Positions 20,116-30,398 of a stretch of 64,000 nucleotides of DNA are shown here, in pieces. The stretch is from Liopterus haemorrhoidalis. Taxonomy: Eukaryota > Arthropoda > Insecta > Coleoptera > Dytiscidae. Every line of letters begins with the position of its first letter. Position 1 is the first letter of the stretch. The notes under the pieces were generated by a model. It saw nothing but the letters and a program-made list of their open reading frames with translations. It was not told the DNA's origin and searched no databases. Location: NCBI GenBank assembly GCA_963971575.1, contig OZ020611.1, positions 52,089,466 through 52,153,465 on the forward strand, in the 5' to 3' direction. The position numbers and the translations under genes are program-made.

Positions 20116-21128
20116 TGAGGGGTCTTGTTGCAAAAGTAGCCAACTCCACTTTTTGACGGAATTGAGTTAAGTACAGAAAGCTAGCAAACTCCATCTCAGC
20201 CAATCGCATACAAGTAAACATTCCCCCCTTCTTGAACGTGAACGTTAGTGTCAAACTTTTATAATAATAAATAATAAATAATAGGTTCCCAACGCCTAGA
20301 TAGGCGTATAAGGGGCAGAGAAGATAAGTTCTCCGTTTGTAGACCGCCGGTCATAGATATGAAAGCCACGTGGTCAGTGTGACGTTTCGACCGGTCCTAT
20401 CATCTCTGTATGAAGAGGTACTCATTTATAAGTATTAAATACTTGATGCTGAGTCGACCTCAGAGCTGTCTTCACAATATCGGAAGAAAAAAATCCGAAG
20501 GAGGTGGGAGGTATCGAACCAGCGCCCCTGTGCTCCGTAGGCAAACGTCTTACCACGGACCCACGCCAACTTTTACCTGTAACTATATTTTCTAATTTTT
20601 AGCTTATTTTAAGGATTGTTTTACTTAAAACCATATTTTAAGTAAAACAACCACCTCACAACGGCACTTCAAAAATACTTTTGAATCATTGAAATTTTTT
20701 CAAGAACTGCTAAGGCATGGTGAAGAAGAAGAAGATGAGGATTCCGAGGACAAGGAAATTGAGGAATAAGAATTTATGGAATCTAATGAAATCACTAAAA
20801 TAATATACTATAAAATAAAATAAATTATAAAAATATATGTGTTATATATATTTCGGATTCCCTATTCGGCATAATAGGGAATCTAAAATTATCACCTATA
20901 TCTATTACAATGTTTACTTTCCTTTTAAACACTAATTAATTTTTACATTGAAAAGTAATAAATCAGTCTTCAAACATTTGGCTTTTTTTATTCGGTTGGT
21001 TGCAAAACCACCATAGATTCAATTTTTTGGTAGAACAGTTGTTAAGAAAAATAATTTATATCACAGAAAAAAATGGTTGGAAAAATTAGAAAAAGTGGAG
21101 TTTGACAGTTTTGCTTTTAGATCCCTCA
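20116..21128. mobile_element. Unclassified TIR DNA transposon, hit by a SINE
   Basis: The left 39 bp (tgaggggtcttgttgc..., ending aactccacttttt) and the reverse complement of the right 39 bp (tgagggatct..., ending aactccacttttt) agree at about 30 of 39 positions. No convincing target duplication was recognised, so the superfamily is unknown. A 29-codon frame ending in a run of Glu/Asp (20680-20769) may be the end of a lost transposase. SINE family 2 is inserted at 20262-20567. Confidence 0.65.
20262..20567 (-). mobile_element. SINE family 2 copy, tRNA-derived
   Basis: On the minus strand it starts ggcgtgggtccgtggtaaga (A-box region), then ctggttcgatacc (B box), then a unique body, and it ends in an A/T-rich (TTAT)n-like tail. 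The flanking 8-bp duplication aactttta is at 20254-20261 and 20568-20575. Its head and body are unlike SINE family 1. Confidence 0.8.
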
Positions 21129-21622
21129 TTTTATCTACAAGCATGTTCCAAAATTAATGAAATAAATGCATACCTCTATGGGATCCTACATATGTAATAA
21201 TATTACAATAGGGTACAACAAACAATTAGGAAAGTATGAACAACCTTTGAGTGAGTATAATTACCATCTCCGAGTATGAATACGTTCATGTTCTTTACAC
21301 TATACAACTAATTACACAGGTATGGTATGGTATGGTGTTGTAGGGTATACCTGTGCGACATGCTTATACGACATAACTCCAGACATTCCACAACTTGTGG
21401 TGGCTCTGTTTTATAATCGGGCTCTAACTCCTGTCATTGCCACGTCTGCTCTCACCCTCTCGGTCTCTACTAGTCCTACACGCACTTACTCCTTACTCAC
21501 GGTCCTAACAACAGCCTTGTTAATTATTATTATTATGTTAGAAATGTACACTTTCGTTCTAAATGTGACAAAAACTATCTTTAAACACTAGATTATAAGA
21601 GTATGTCGTTAAAGTTTGTAGT
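21129..21622. other. No gene recognised
   Basis: The stretch holds a short tatgg repeat at about 21321-21335 and an (ATT)n run near 21525-21537. The 89-codon open frame at 21322-21591 shows no known domain. Confidence 0.5.
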
Positions 21623-21810
21623 TGCCGGTCGCTATGGCGTAGTGGTCAGCTCATTTGACTGCTAACCATGAGGGCTCGGGTTCGAATCCCGGTGATGGCA
21701 TGGATGTTTGTATTTGTTATAAAATTTCTAATGTGTTCATAATAAAAATAAAGATATCCTGGTTAATGGCCATTGTAGCTAAGACAAAAAAAAAAAAATT
21801 AAAAAAAAAA
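21623..21810 (+). mobile_element. SINE family 1 copy, complete
   Basis: This is the best-preserved plus-strand copy. It has tgccggtcgctatggcgtag (A box) and ggttcgaatcccgg (B box, 21679-21692). A linker with aaaataaag follows, then the tail tggccattgtagctaagac and an A-rich end. The 11-bp target duplication aagtttgtagt lies at 21612-21622 and 21811-21821. Confidence 0.93.
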
Positions 21811-21821
21811 AAGTTTGTAGT

Positions 21822-22590
21822 CATGGCTAGAGATGGCAACTATTAATCGATTGATTGAAATAATCGATTATTTTGTTTCAGTGAATCGATTAATCATATC
21901 ATATTTTTGGTTTCGATTAATTAATATTTAATCGATTAATTTATTACACTAGGCAATAAATTTGAACTTTTTTTTATAACATGAGTAAAATTAACTGTTT
22001 TAGGATAAACAAAAAATAAAGAATTAGAAAAACATTTTATCATGTCCAGATAATGTCGTAAGAATTCTAAAATAAGTATTAGAGCATAAGACTCGAGCAC
22101 CCGAAGAAAAATAAGTTTTTCTCCTTTATAAAGAATAATTTACCAAATGATAAATATAATATTTATTAACTAGTAGTTCATTAAAAGCTAATATATCAAA
22201 AGTAATATTAATTACGAGTCGTGTGCGTCCTGGAAGTTAGTTGAGAAATTATTAAATTTAATAAAGCATTATTTGAAATATTACATGTGAAATGAATAAT
22301 ATAATGAATATTTAGGTAGATATTTATTACAGAACTCTCGAGTTAAAACTATTGCTTGAATGAAAAAGCTCATTAAATTGGGTTGAAAACGCACTATTAG
22401 GAGAGAAACAGAGAAAATAATATAGAAATGTCTCAAATATGAACCGTAATACAGCAATTTGTAACTGAAAATCAAAATTAATTTAAACACAAAGTTAAAT
22501 TAAAATCAGTTTAAAAAACATTAATCATTGTCTACGATTATTATCAATTTATAATGCTGCATGATGTCTTTTGAAAGAACCTCCTATTAT
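21822..22590. other. AT-rich stretch with a hAT-like end and a dispersed fragment
   Basis: At 21829 tagagatggc followed by aatcgatt-rich subterminal repeats resembles a hAT end, but no partner end was found. Bases 22115-22225 match both flanks of LINE C (about 46305-46327 and 51486-51590). No gene is seen. Confidence 0.5.
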
Positions 22591-23118
22591 AGGTGCGTTC
22601 GGCATAACTGTGCAGTGTTAATACTGTGTAGTGCAAGTTTTTTGTCACGTGACCACTGTGCATTCAGAAGAATTTTCCAACCCAGAAAATATTTTGGAAA
22701 AAGTGTTTGAATATGCAGAGAGTACTGTTTTAAACATGACTACAAATCAATTTAAAGTACATTTCCGCTTGTATCCAGAAAATTTTGAGTCTTTGAGTGT
22801 TTTTACATGTTCCATCATGAGGTTCATGTCTGCACTATTTATTTTACAAATGCTGCAGGCATAAACAATGATATCTTGATTGCTTTTGTTTTGTATTGTT
22901 TTGTAGAAAAAATATTAACTCATATTTTTACTGCGAAAATCACTATTGCACAGATTGCCGCATGATCTGAACTTGTGACGACTGTGCAATACAAACTGCA
23001 CTGCACGATATTTGCCGAACGATATTCGCGCAGCACACAGCACACAGAAACTTTATTCCGAACGTTTCTTGAGTAAATTATGTAGTATGTAGATTATCAA
23101 CTTATGCCGAACGCACCT
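22591..23118 (+). mobile_element. Harbinger-like non-autonomous DNA transposon
   Basis: Perfect 17-bp inverted ends aggtgcgttcggcataa lie at 22591-22607 and, reversed, 23102-23118. They are flanked by an apparent 3-bp repeat tat. The short target repeat and the encoded fragment point to PIF/Harbinger. Confidence 0.7.
22631..22864 (+). pseudogene. Possible Harbinger nuclease N-terminal fragment
   Basis: The 77-codon frame contains NMTTNQFKVHFRLYPENFES. This resembles the F-x-x-H-F-R-x-x-x-x-x-F-E-x-L motif near the N-terminus of PIF/Harbinger transposases. No catalytic residues remain. Confidence is moderate because the match is short. Confidence 0.5.
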
Positions 23119-23859
23119 TATGTAAAATATAATATTTCGCACCACTAGTGCGAACTTTTAATATTTAAGTGGAAGGTTTCTTAGTCCAACATTATAATTC
23201 AATCAGTACAATCTATCGCTCGAACCGACAGTGTTTCAGGTTAATATTTGTTCTCAGCTCTGCCTGTCCGCGATCGCCGTTACAGGTTACCTGCATTGTT
23301 GCAGTTCACTACTGTATGTTACATATAAATTAGTCTCGTGTCTTACTATTTTAGTCGCTCATTTCGGTCACTGCATCATCTGAACTCCTGATCTCCTGTT
23401 TCTTTAAGAAGAGATATAATTAGCTTGTCCTACAGTGTACAGAATACAGTGTGGACTTATTAAGTATATCGAACGTGACTGTGTGTCCAAACTCTCCATT
23501 CCAGACCTGGTGTATTAGAAGACTACAGCAGCTCAAAGCGCCCTTTGCTACGGAACGTTTCAAATATTCGGTAAGCCCATTAAACTATATATATCCAAAC
23601 CCATCTCCAATATTCTACAATCGCGTGAGATTGCGCCCAATACAGTCCATTCGCTTTATTTCGCATTTTTTTTTTTTATTTTCATCTAGATAGTGAGTCC
23701 TAACTCACGACCACGTGAGGTAAAGCGTGAGACTAAAAGTATTTCTGTGCCGTGAATTTATAGATTGTTATCTACCAATATACTATTTTCCTCGAATAAT
23801 CATTGGCTTAAGTGTTAGAAGGGTTGGAAGCAATAATGGAGCTACATGAAATACCATAA
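23119..23859. other. Region upstream of the VAMP-like frame
   Basis: This 740-bp stretch is less AT-rich than most of the window and contains no recognisable element ends. The 80-codon open frame at 23451-23693 has no known domain. It could hold 5' exons, a promoter or a 5' UTR for the VAMP-like frame, but no splice structure could be fixed. Confidence 0.35.
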
Positions 23860-24231
23860 TGTTCCGGTCAAAACAAACGCCTTACAGAGGCACATTCTGA
23901 AGTGAACGAAGTGGTTGAAATCATGAAAGCCAACGTAGAAAAGGTTCTGGAAAGAGAAGAGAAGTTGTCCGAGTTGGACAGTAGAGCAGATGCTCTGCAA
24001 CAAGGTGCTTGCCAATTTAAGCATACGGCCAGTCGGGTCAAACGTAAATACTGGTGCAAGAATTTAAAGATGCTAATTATAATGGGTATTTTGGGATTTA
24101 TTATACTTATTATCATCACCACAGTGAGTTCAGAAATTCATTCAGGAGGCTCGACAACTATGACAGCAGTTACCAAGTTAACTACGCCGACTACAGTAAA
24201 AGAGTTAACAAATACAGCCAGTCCTGTTTAA
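23860..24231 (+). CDS. Synaptobrevin/VAMP-like R-SNARE, single uninterrupted coding block
   Basis: The frame is open from a TAA at 23857-23859 and reads NKRLTEAHSEVNEVVEIMKA, then EKVLEREEKLSELDSRADAL, then a basic VKRKYWCKNLK and the hydrophobic span MLIIMGILGFIILIII. This is an R-SNARE motif with the zero-layer Arg in SELDSRADA, followed by a tail anchor. Such proteins sit on vesicles and pair with Q-SNAREs for membrane fusion. An unusual Ser/Thr-rich tail of about 40 residues follows the membrane span. No ATG precedes the SNARE motif in frame; the first lies inside it. The block is therefore either a downstream exon or a 5'-truncated retrocopy. The absence of an intron before the membrane anchor, where vertebrate VAMP genes have one, mildly favours a retrocopy. 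Confidence 0.75.
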   Translation, partial: CSGQNKRLTEAHSEVNEVVEIMKANVEKVLEREEKLSELDSRADALQQGACQFKHTASRVKRKYWCKNLKMLIIMGILGFIILIIITTVSSEIHSGGSTTMTAVTKLTTPTTVKELTNTASPV

Positions 24232-24275
24232 CGAACTTATTTATTGTGTTAGTTCCGTGCATTATATGTGAAATA

Positions 24276-25826
24276 CAGCCTTGGACAAATGTATGGAGCA
24301 CCCTACGTTTTATTGAATTTTAGGATTATTACAGGAAAAAAGGTAAATAAAATAATACATACAGCTTTAAATGACAACTTTAATCAAAATTATTAATATT
24401 TTGTGGTACCTCCTCGTGCTTTAATTACCGCACGTACCCTTTTAGGCATATTGTCCACAAGTCTTTTACGTACCTCGGATTCTACATTGAACCATTCGTC
24501 CACAATAATTTTCTTCAATTCTTATTTTGATGTGCATTTGGAAAGAGACACCTTGTCTATCAGAATCTACCATAAATTGTCAATTTACGATAAATCTGGT
24601 GACTGGGGGGCCATTCAAAAAGTGGAAAAACATATTCTGGATTGTCTTCATCAAATAATTTTAATATTGATTGCTCCAAAACTTCATTAAGCATGGTAAT
24701 ATAACGAGCAGAATAATGCGTCCCTCGCATAAAAAATTTCGCCTAAGCCACTGGCGGACATGCAACCCCAGATCATGATGCTACTACCATCAAATTTGAC
24801 CGTAGGGATGATGCTGTCAGGATGAAAAGCTTCACCCGGCCTACGTCTTACAAACATGGCTCCAGGATGTAAAACTTTAGGAAAAAATGTAATCCAGGAA
24901 AAAAACCTTAATTTCGTAAATTTATAGTAAATTAAATTTTATATTGTTAGTGCAATAATTGCTTAGAATTTTATTTTTCTGCTAAATTCGTAACTACATT
25001 AAACCATTACAATGCTTACTTCTATATTGGTCTCATCAGATCAAACTATTTTCGCTCATTCATCGGGTGTCCTATTTAAGTGTCTTTTGGCCAAATCAAG
25101 GCGAAGTTTTTCTGTCGCTCGGTCCACAGTTGTTTTCGGCGAGCTCTTCTTCCATGCAAATTAGATTCCTAGACTAGACGTCTTCTAATTTTTCTAGAAG
25201 AAACTTTAACTTCTCTATGCTCCTACAGATCACCAGCCAGTTTTTTTGACGATATTGAGCGTTTACGAAGAGCACTTTTTTTATAAAACGATCATCTCTG
25301 GAAGTGTTTGCACGATTTCTTTCAGTTTTTGGTCTGTTTTCATAAGTATCCCTTGGAACCTTTTGATGGTAAATTGCACGGATTTTCGTGAAAACTCCAT
25401 TTTTATTTTTATTTCTTGAATTTTCACCTGCGATTGTCCTTGTGAATGGAGCAATACGGTTTGACTCCTTTCTGCCACGGTGAGCTCACGTTTTTTAGCC
25501 ATAATATAATTTAGAATATTCACTTGAACTCAATAAAACATGAAAAAGACAGTGTTCACTTCCAAAACTTGTGTAATAATGATCCAAGCCCTAGTTGTTT
25601 ATTTTTTTATAAACAAAACGTGATAGATCTGAGCCTATATTTATTTGTATTTCAAGATTTATCATAACTCTGTTTACATTTTGGGTTATCTGATTAGACG
25701 CACGTCTTTTAGAATGAGTCAATGATATTTAAAAATATTTTGTCAAATATATACAAGTTACAATGTACATAAATTTAGATGTTATATTATAACTACATGG
25801 ATGCTCCATACATTTGTCCAAGGCTG
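24276..25826 (-). mobile_element. Tc1-like element, about 1.55 kb
   Basis: Inverted ends cagccttggacaaatgtatg and, reversed, the same 20-mer are flanked by TA on both sides (24274-24275 and 25827-25828). Length and content fit a full-length Tc1-type copy with its transposase on the minus strand, now decayed. Confidence 0.92.
24395..25503 (-). pseudogene. Tc1-like transposase, decayed
   Basis: The N-terminus starts MAKKRELTVAERSQTVLLHS, then QVKIQEIK and FSRKSVQFTIKRFQ, which is the paired-like helix-turn-helix. The middle is broken by frameshifts. Readable catalytic-core pieces are RRPGEAFHPDSIIPTVKFDG and IMIWGCMSASGLGE. The C-terminal part reads IIVDEWFNVESEVRKRLVDN, then MPKRVRAVIKARGG and the stop. 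It would have cut and pasted at TA dinucleotides. Confidence 0.85.
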
Positions 25827-25828
25827 TA

Positions 25829-26235
25829 TATATGTATTTTTTATTCAGTTTTTCAGTATCTTAGCTGAGGTTCCCATACTTGTATACTGTTTTTTTTTTT
25901 TTTTAGGTAGCTCCCGTAGCAGGGGCGAATTGGGAATTCTAAACGATCTGGGAAATTATTAAGAGAGCGGCCCGTATTTATAGGTATATAAAATTACAGT
26001 ACAACCTCAGGTAACGAATTAAATTCGTGCCACGAGGTGATTCGTAGTACATATTACTCGGTAGTCGAATTACGATTTTCCATAAGATTCAATGCAAAAA
26101 CATTTTGATCAATTCTACAAAAGAAGTACTGAAGAGTTAAAGATTCACTGTTTACACTTTAGACAATTCACAGCTGTAGTCATTCAGTTCATGGGAAAAT
26201 CACCTGCACCCTGGCAGGTCAACTGTCCTTGTGGT
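25829..26235. other. Short AT-rich stretch, possible pogo-like end
   Basis: At about 25995, cagtacaacctcaggtaacg resembles one end of a pogo/Tigger-type element, but no matching second end was found. Otherwise nothing is recognised. Confidence 0.3.
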
Positions 26236-26258
26236 TAGGGATGTTTCGATACTAATGA

Positions 26259-26594
26259 TGTTCGATTTGCGTATTTAAAATGTCACTACCCGTGATATTT
26301 CGCATACGCTCCGGTTTCGTTATATTTTGTAAAAAAATTAAACACTTTTATTGAGACAATAATGCTGTAATTAAATAATGCAAAATTTAGTAAAATATCA
26401 CAAAAAACTTGGTTAAAATAAAAAACTGTTTGACAAAATCATAAATAACAACTAATTCATTTTCTTTACATAGCACACTACTACTATTGGCATTTGTCTT
26501 CTATCATCTGACATTTGTCATCTGTCATCTGAAAATACAAGATATAAACTTATTTTATAGGGTGCCATACAAAAAATATAATTAGTTTCCAACA
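26259..26594 (-). repeat. BEL/Pao 3' LTR
   Basis: It is 336 bp from tgttcgattt to ttccaaca on the plus strand. It has the TG...CA ends typical of LTRs when read on the minus strand. Confidence 0.88.
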
Positions 26595-26790
26595 TTCTCC
26601 AACCTGAGACACGACACGTAACAAGTGTCTCACTAACATAAGGAGACGTTTTCGCCCGCGACTCGTCACCCCTACGTACGCACTTCCCTACTTTCAGGCA
26701 CATCCCTCTGTCGGTGATGGATCCTGTCGGGTCGGTGGCAGGATGTTTTTCTTCCTCAAATTCATCTTGATTCATAGGATTTTCTTCTGG

Positions 26791-27830
26791 CTATTTCTCT
26801 GCTGGACCATACAACCATTCCTGGCCCTCCCACCATTTCGAATCCAACAAATACTTGGATGAACATCCTCGAGGTGGTAAATCGGCAGGATTCAAATTTC
26901 CTGGAACATGTCTCCACGCTTCTTTATAAACAGGCCTATGTGTCAAGTAATGGATATTTTCGCTTATGTCTGTGGTTTCTTCGATTATGCCTTCCCTTGG
27001 CCATTCTTTGAATATTTGACCATTCTGTTCTTTTCGCCCATAGTTATCTAATTTTTTAAGAACAGACTTTAATTTTCTTTTTGCTAGGGAATGGTTAGCA
27101 GGAAGCATCGGACGACAATCTAACCTAGGCATGATCGTCTCATAACGTTCAACTTTGTCTCGCGTGACTGTTCTTCTAATGGGTGTGCGATGCCGAGCAC
27201 ATCCAGTTGCCACAACTGCTCGACGGGCATATCTTTTACGAAAATCGACAAAGCGGTCGTTGTAGTGTCACTTCGAGGAAGGTCAGTTAGGATCTACCCC
27301 ATTAGCGTCCATCCAAGAAGTGTCTCAATTGCCACAAGCCCACATTTTAAGACATGCTTGCGTCCGGTTAACAGCTTACCAGCTACGTCCGCTCTTATCA
27401 GTAACTCAATAGGAGTAACGTCCTTACTATCTGTTATTTTTATATTGAGGCTCTGCAGCTTTGACATCCAAAGACCATAAAATACAGGCGCCAAGTCTCG
27501 ACAAATCAAAGGCTGATCTATGGCTTCGAATGTGCAACAGTAACTCCCTTATTTGCTGAGAAGTTGAATATCGTAGAACATATGTTCTTGCTCGGTTGTA
27601 TTCACATCTCCAAACAGAGCATGTACGATCTTCTCTCGTCATTTTACAGGATAATGCAATTCTTCTGCCATTGATTTAAGTACGTACGAATTTTGTGATC
27701 CAGAATCTATGACTGCACGCACCTCGCGAGTTCCAAATTCACTACGCATGACTACCCGAAGAGTTTGTAGGAACACCTGAGTGTGCATAGTTCGACAAAA
27801 CGTTATTGACCCTTCCGGGAACATTGTCTT
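26791..27830 (-). pseudogene. BEL/Pao protease and pol remnant, RT core deleted
   Basis: The protease part has VRAVIDSGSQNSYVL (D-S/T-G active site, 27730-27690) and GADVAGKL-like IRADVAGKLLTGRKH, followed by GLVAIETLLGWTLMG. After [12 protein letters not shown] and [11 protein letters not shown] the frame jumps directly to [18 protein letters not shown], so the whole polymerase core and most of RNase H are missing. [16 protein letters not shown] follows, then a stop, and integrase is absent. Confidence 0.8.
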
Positions 27831-27839
27831 TCACTTTCT

Positions 27840-29110
27840 TCGACTCTTCATTGTCTCGTTTATTTGTCGGAAGTTCAAAGCATAACAATAACGCATGCTG
27901 CCTCTCGCAGATGACACAACGTAATTTTACGCGACACTTACGGCTTTGGTGTCCAATTTTGAGACGGCGAAAACAAGCGCGTTTTTCACCGAGAATCCTT
28001 CATTTTTCGTCCAACGAGAGGTCACGTGCTTTGAAACATTTGTCACTGCAGTGTAAACCATCGCAAAAAATGCATTTAGAAACCATTTGGGTCATCAAGC
28101 CAGTCGCAGTTGGAACATAAGCTTCAGGAATTCTAGCTTGGTTTTTCTTCGATCGACTCTCGCTTAAATGTATACCGAAGCCTTCTGCAGCTAAGGATAT
28201 TTTCTCCTCATTCTCGACTTCCGATCTGACAAATTACATGAATCCTTCCAGTCGTGATTTCATGCTATCTTGTTGGTGTGAAGAAAAAGCATGAGATCTT
28301 TGCCACGCTCGCAACAACTCCTCTGGTAAGCAGAACTCGACCAAAGGATACAACATCGCAGCGCACTTGTCTGTTGTAACACACATGTTTCATGAGATCG
28401 TAATTGGGTTTGTACCTTATCATACAATGTACCAAGAACCATTTTCGCTCCAGCAGACATGGCAGTATTTAATACTATCTTCAGCAGCTCTCTCACGTAC
28501 ACTTCAACTAATACGTCGTCTCTGCCGAAGCGCGATTTAAACTTTCAACAGCCTTTTCATAATTCTCTCGTAAGTAGGGATAGCTTTCTACTAGTTCTCA
28601 GGCCCGCGAACCCGGCGTCATGCCCTGTAACAAAAATTGCATTTTGTCTTCTGGTGCCAAGTCATGATCATCATGAATCTTCTTAAATCGACTCCAGAAT
28701 GGAAGCCAGTCTCGCGCATCACCACCGAACTCTCTTAATTCCATCTTAGGAAGTTTTAATTTGTAGTGGCTACCCTGACTGTCAAAAGATCTTCTCGTAG
28801 CCTCGGAACCTACGTTTCATTTTAATAAATGCGTACATCTCACTTTCAGCTTAACGAATCGGCTAATATATTCTTCACTAGACATAAATTCAGCTGTTAA
28901 AATGTCTTCGCTAAAATCTGCAGTCAACAGCAAGTCCAAAAGTTGCTTATTAATATTTTTCAGATTATAATCCTACTGCTGCATAGATTCCCAGGCTGCT
29001 TCTATTTCGTGCAAATTAGTAGTCGACGCATCTAAAAGGCTTTGCAAATTATTTGCACTACGCGTAAACAAGCTACGTATTACGCTACGACACTTTTTTA
29101 ATAGCTCCAT
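27840..29110 (-). pseudogene. BEL/Pao gag remnant
   Basis: It starts MELLKKCRSVIRSLFTRSAN at 29110. In-frame stops occur after ESMQQ, after THLLK and after PGSRA. The core LPKMELREFGGDARDWLPFW and FKKIHDDHDLAPEDKMQFLL is the DUF1759-type Gag of BEL/Pao elements. A frameshift then leads to DDVLVEVYVRELLKIVLNTA. The end has a cysteine-rich piece (HQSRKCRVKLRCVICERQHA) like the BEL zinc-knuckle region. It would form the virus-like particle. Confidence 0.8.
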
Positions 29111-29462
29111 TTTTAACAAAAATGTTCTAAATAAACCTCGTAAAAAAGTTCGAAATTGTCTTAACGTGTACTCGATATTATTCTATATTCACTCAGAAAT
29201 TTTTTTCTCCGGCGCACCGATATACTGCACCAAACGTCTCACAGAATAATTGTAATCTACGCGAAAAGAATTCAAAACTGCCTTCCGCATACACGTCATT
29301 GTTCCAAATGTATCCAAAACTAATTTCCCCGGTGGACCCACACAAAACGGCACAAACACCACTTAGAATATAAGTTATGATTCTTTTTGGCACTTTATTC
29401 AGTTACAAACACAAGTCTAATTCACTAAATTTGTGCATTAATCTTTAACTGACTCTTATTGT

Positions 29463-29478
29463 CCTGTCACGGTCGCCA
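29463..29478 (-). other. BEL/Pao primer-binding site
   Basis: On the minus strand tggcgaccgtgacagg lies four bases after the 5' LTR. It is complementary to what I recall as the 3' end of insect tRNA-Arg(TCG) including CCA, which would prime minus-strand synthesis. The tRNA identity is from memory and should be checked. Confidence 0.6.
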
Positions 29479-29482
29479 AATT

Positions 29483-29970
29483 TGTTCGATTTGCGTATTT
29501 AAAATGTCACTACCCGTGATATTTCGCATACGCGCAGGTTTCAATATATTTCGTAGAAAATTAACACACTTTTATTTAGACAATAATGCTGTAATTAATT
29601 AATGCAAAATTTAGTAAAATATCACAAAAAAACTTGGTTAAATTGTTTGATAAAATAATAACTACTTCTTTGCCGACCGGCATAGCGTAGTGGTAACACG
29701 TGTGCTCTCCGTTACGAAGGTCTCGGGTTCAAATCCCGTTCAGGCATGGAAATTTTCTCAAATAATAAAATGTCCTGGCTAATTGCCACAGCAGCAAAGG
29801 CCATAAAATTAAAATAAAAAAAAAAAACTACTTCTTTTTTTTTACCTAGCACAATACTACTACTGGCATTTGTCATCTCTCATCTGATATTTGTCATCTG
29901 TCATCTGAAAATACAAAATATAAACTTATTTTATATGGTGCCATACAAAAAATATAATTAGTCTCCAACA
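29483..29970 (-). repeat. BEL/Pao 5' LTR with SINE insertion
   Basis: Apart from the SINE at 29671-29826 it matches the 3' LTR over about 335 bp (shared blocks atgtcactacccgtgatatt and aataatgctgtaatta). Differences are numerous, so the insertion is not recent. Confidence 0.88.
29671..29826 (+). mobile_element. SINE family 1 copy inside the BEL LTR
   Basis: It starts tgccgaccggcatagcgtag and has B box ggttcaaatccc. Its tail ctggctaattgccacagcag is followed by an A-rich end. The 11-bp target duplication aactacttctt is at 29660-29670 and 29826-29836. It is the most diverged of the four family 1 copies. Confidence 0.9.
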
Positions 29971-30159
29971 ACTGATACGATACCAATATCGATATTTTTC
30001 ATTCGATATCGCGATTTTAGTACCGATACTAATCTTCCGATACTTTATTCATTCATCAGTACATTTGACCCAGTATCGTATCGAATCGTTTTTTTTTCAG
30101 CAGCCGTCTGGTTGCTGGAATATACTGTCATTGCACATGGGAAGAGGAAACTAAAATCA

Positions 30160-30398
30160 GGCACAGGCCAACGTGGTTCTAACAAAACTGAACATGAACT
30201 ATCACTGTATTTGAAAAATTTAGTTTCACCTCTGAAATCCAATTAAAACTTATATAAAATTGCACAGAAATTGCTTCAGAGCGCTTATTTTCGAAAGCAG
30301 GAGCTACTGTATGCAGATACAGAAATAGGCTTCTGGGCAAAAGGCTTACTAAACTGCTTTTTCTCGGTGCTTATAATGAAAAAGAGTGGATTTTTTAA
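30160..30398 (+). pseudogene. hAT transposase C-terminal remnant
   Basis: One frame reads GSNKTEHELSLYLKNLVSPL to a stop. After a frameshift, ASERLFSKAGATVCRYRNRL follows, then LLGKRLTKLLFLGAYNEKEW and IF-stop at 30398. The S-E-R-x-F-S-x-A-G pattern with N-R-L and L-x-x-L is the hATC dimerisation region. The rest of the gene is gone. Confidence 0.8.

Larger units (their letters stand above)
26259..29970 (-). mobile_element. BEL/Pao LTR retrotransposon, internally deleted
   Basis: Two LTRs in the same orientation bound a gag-protease-pol remnant on the minus strand. The LTR at 29483-29970 is the 5' one and contains a SINE; that at 26259-26594 is the 3' one. Both start tgttggaga and end cgaaca in the element's sense. 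The flanks aatga and actga could be a 5-bp target duplication with one mismatch. Reverse transcriptase motifs and integrase are absent. Confidence 0.88.

Noticed and set aside
28222..28686. Open frames on the plus strand over the BEL gag region
   Set aside because: The minus-strand translation matches BEL/Pao Gag over a long distance; the plus-strand frames are shadows.
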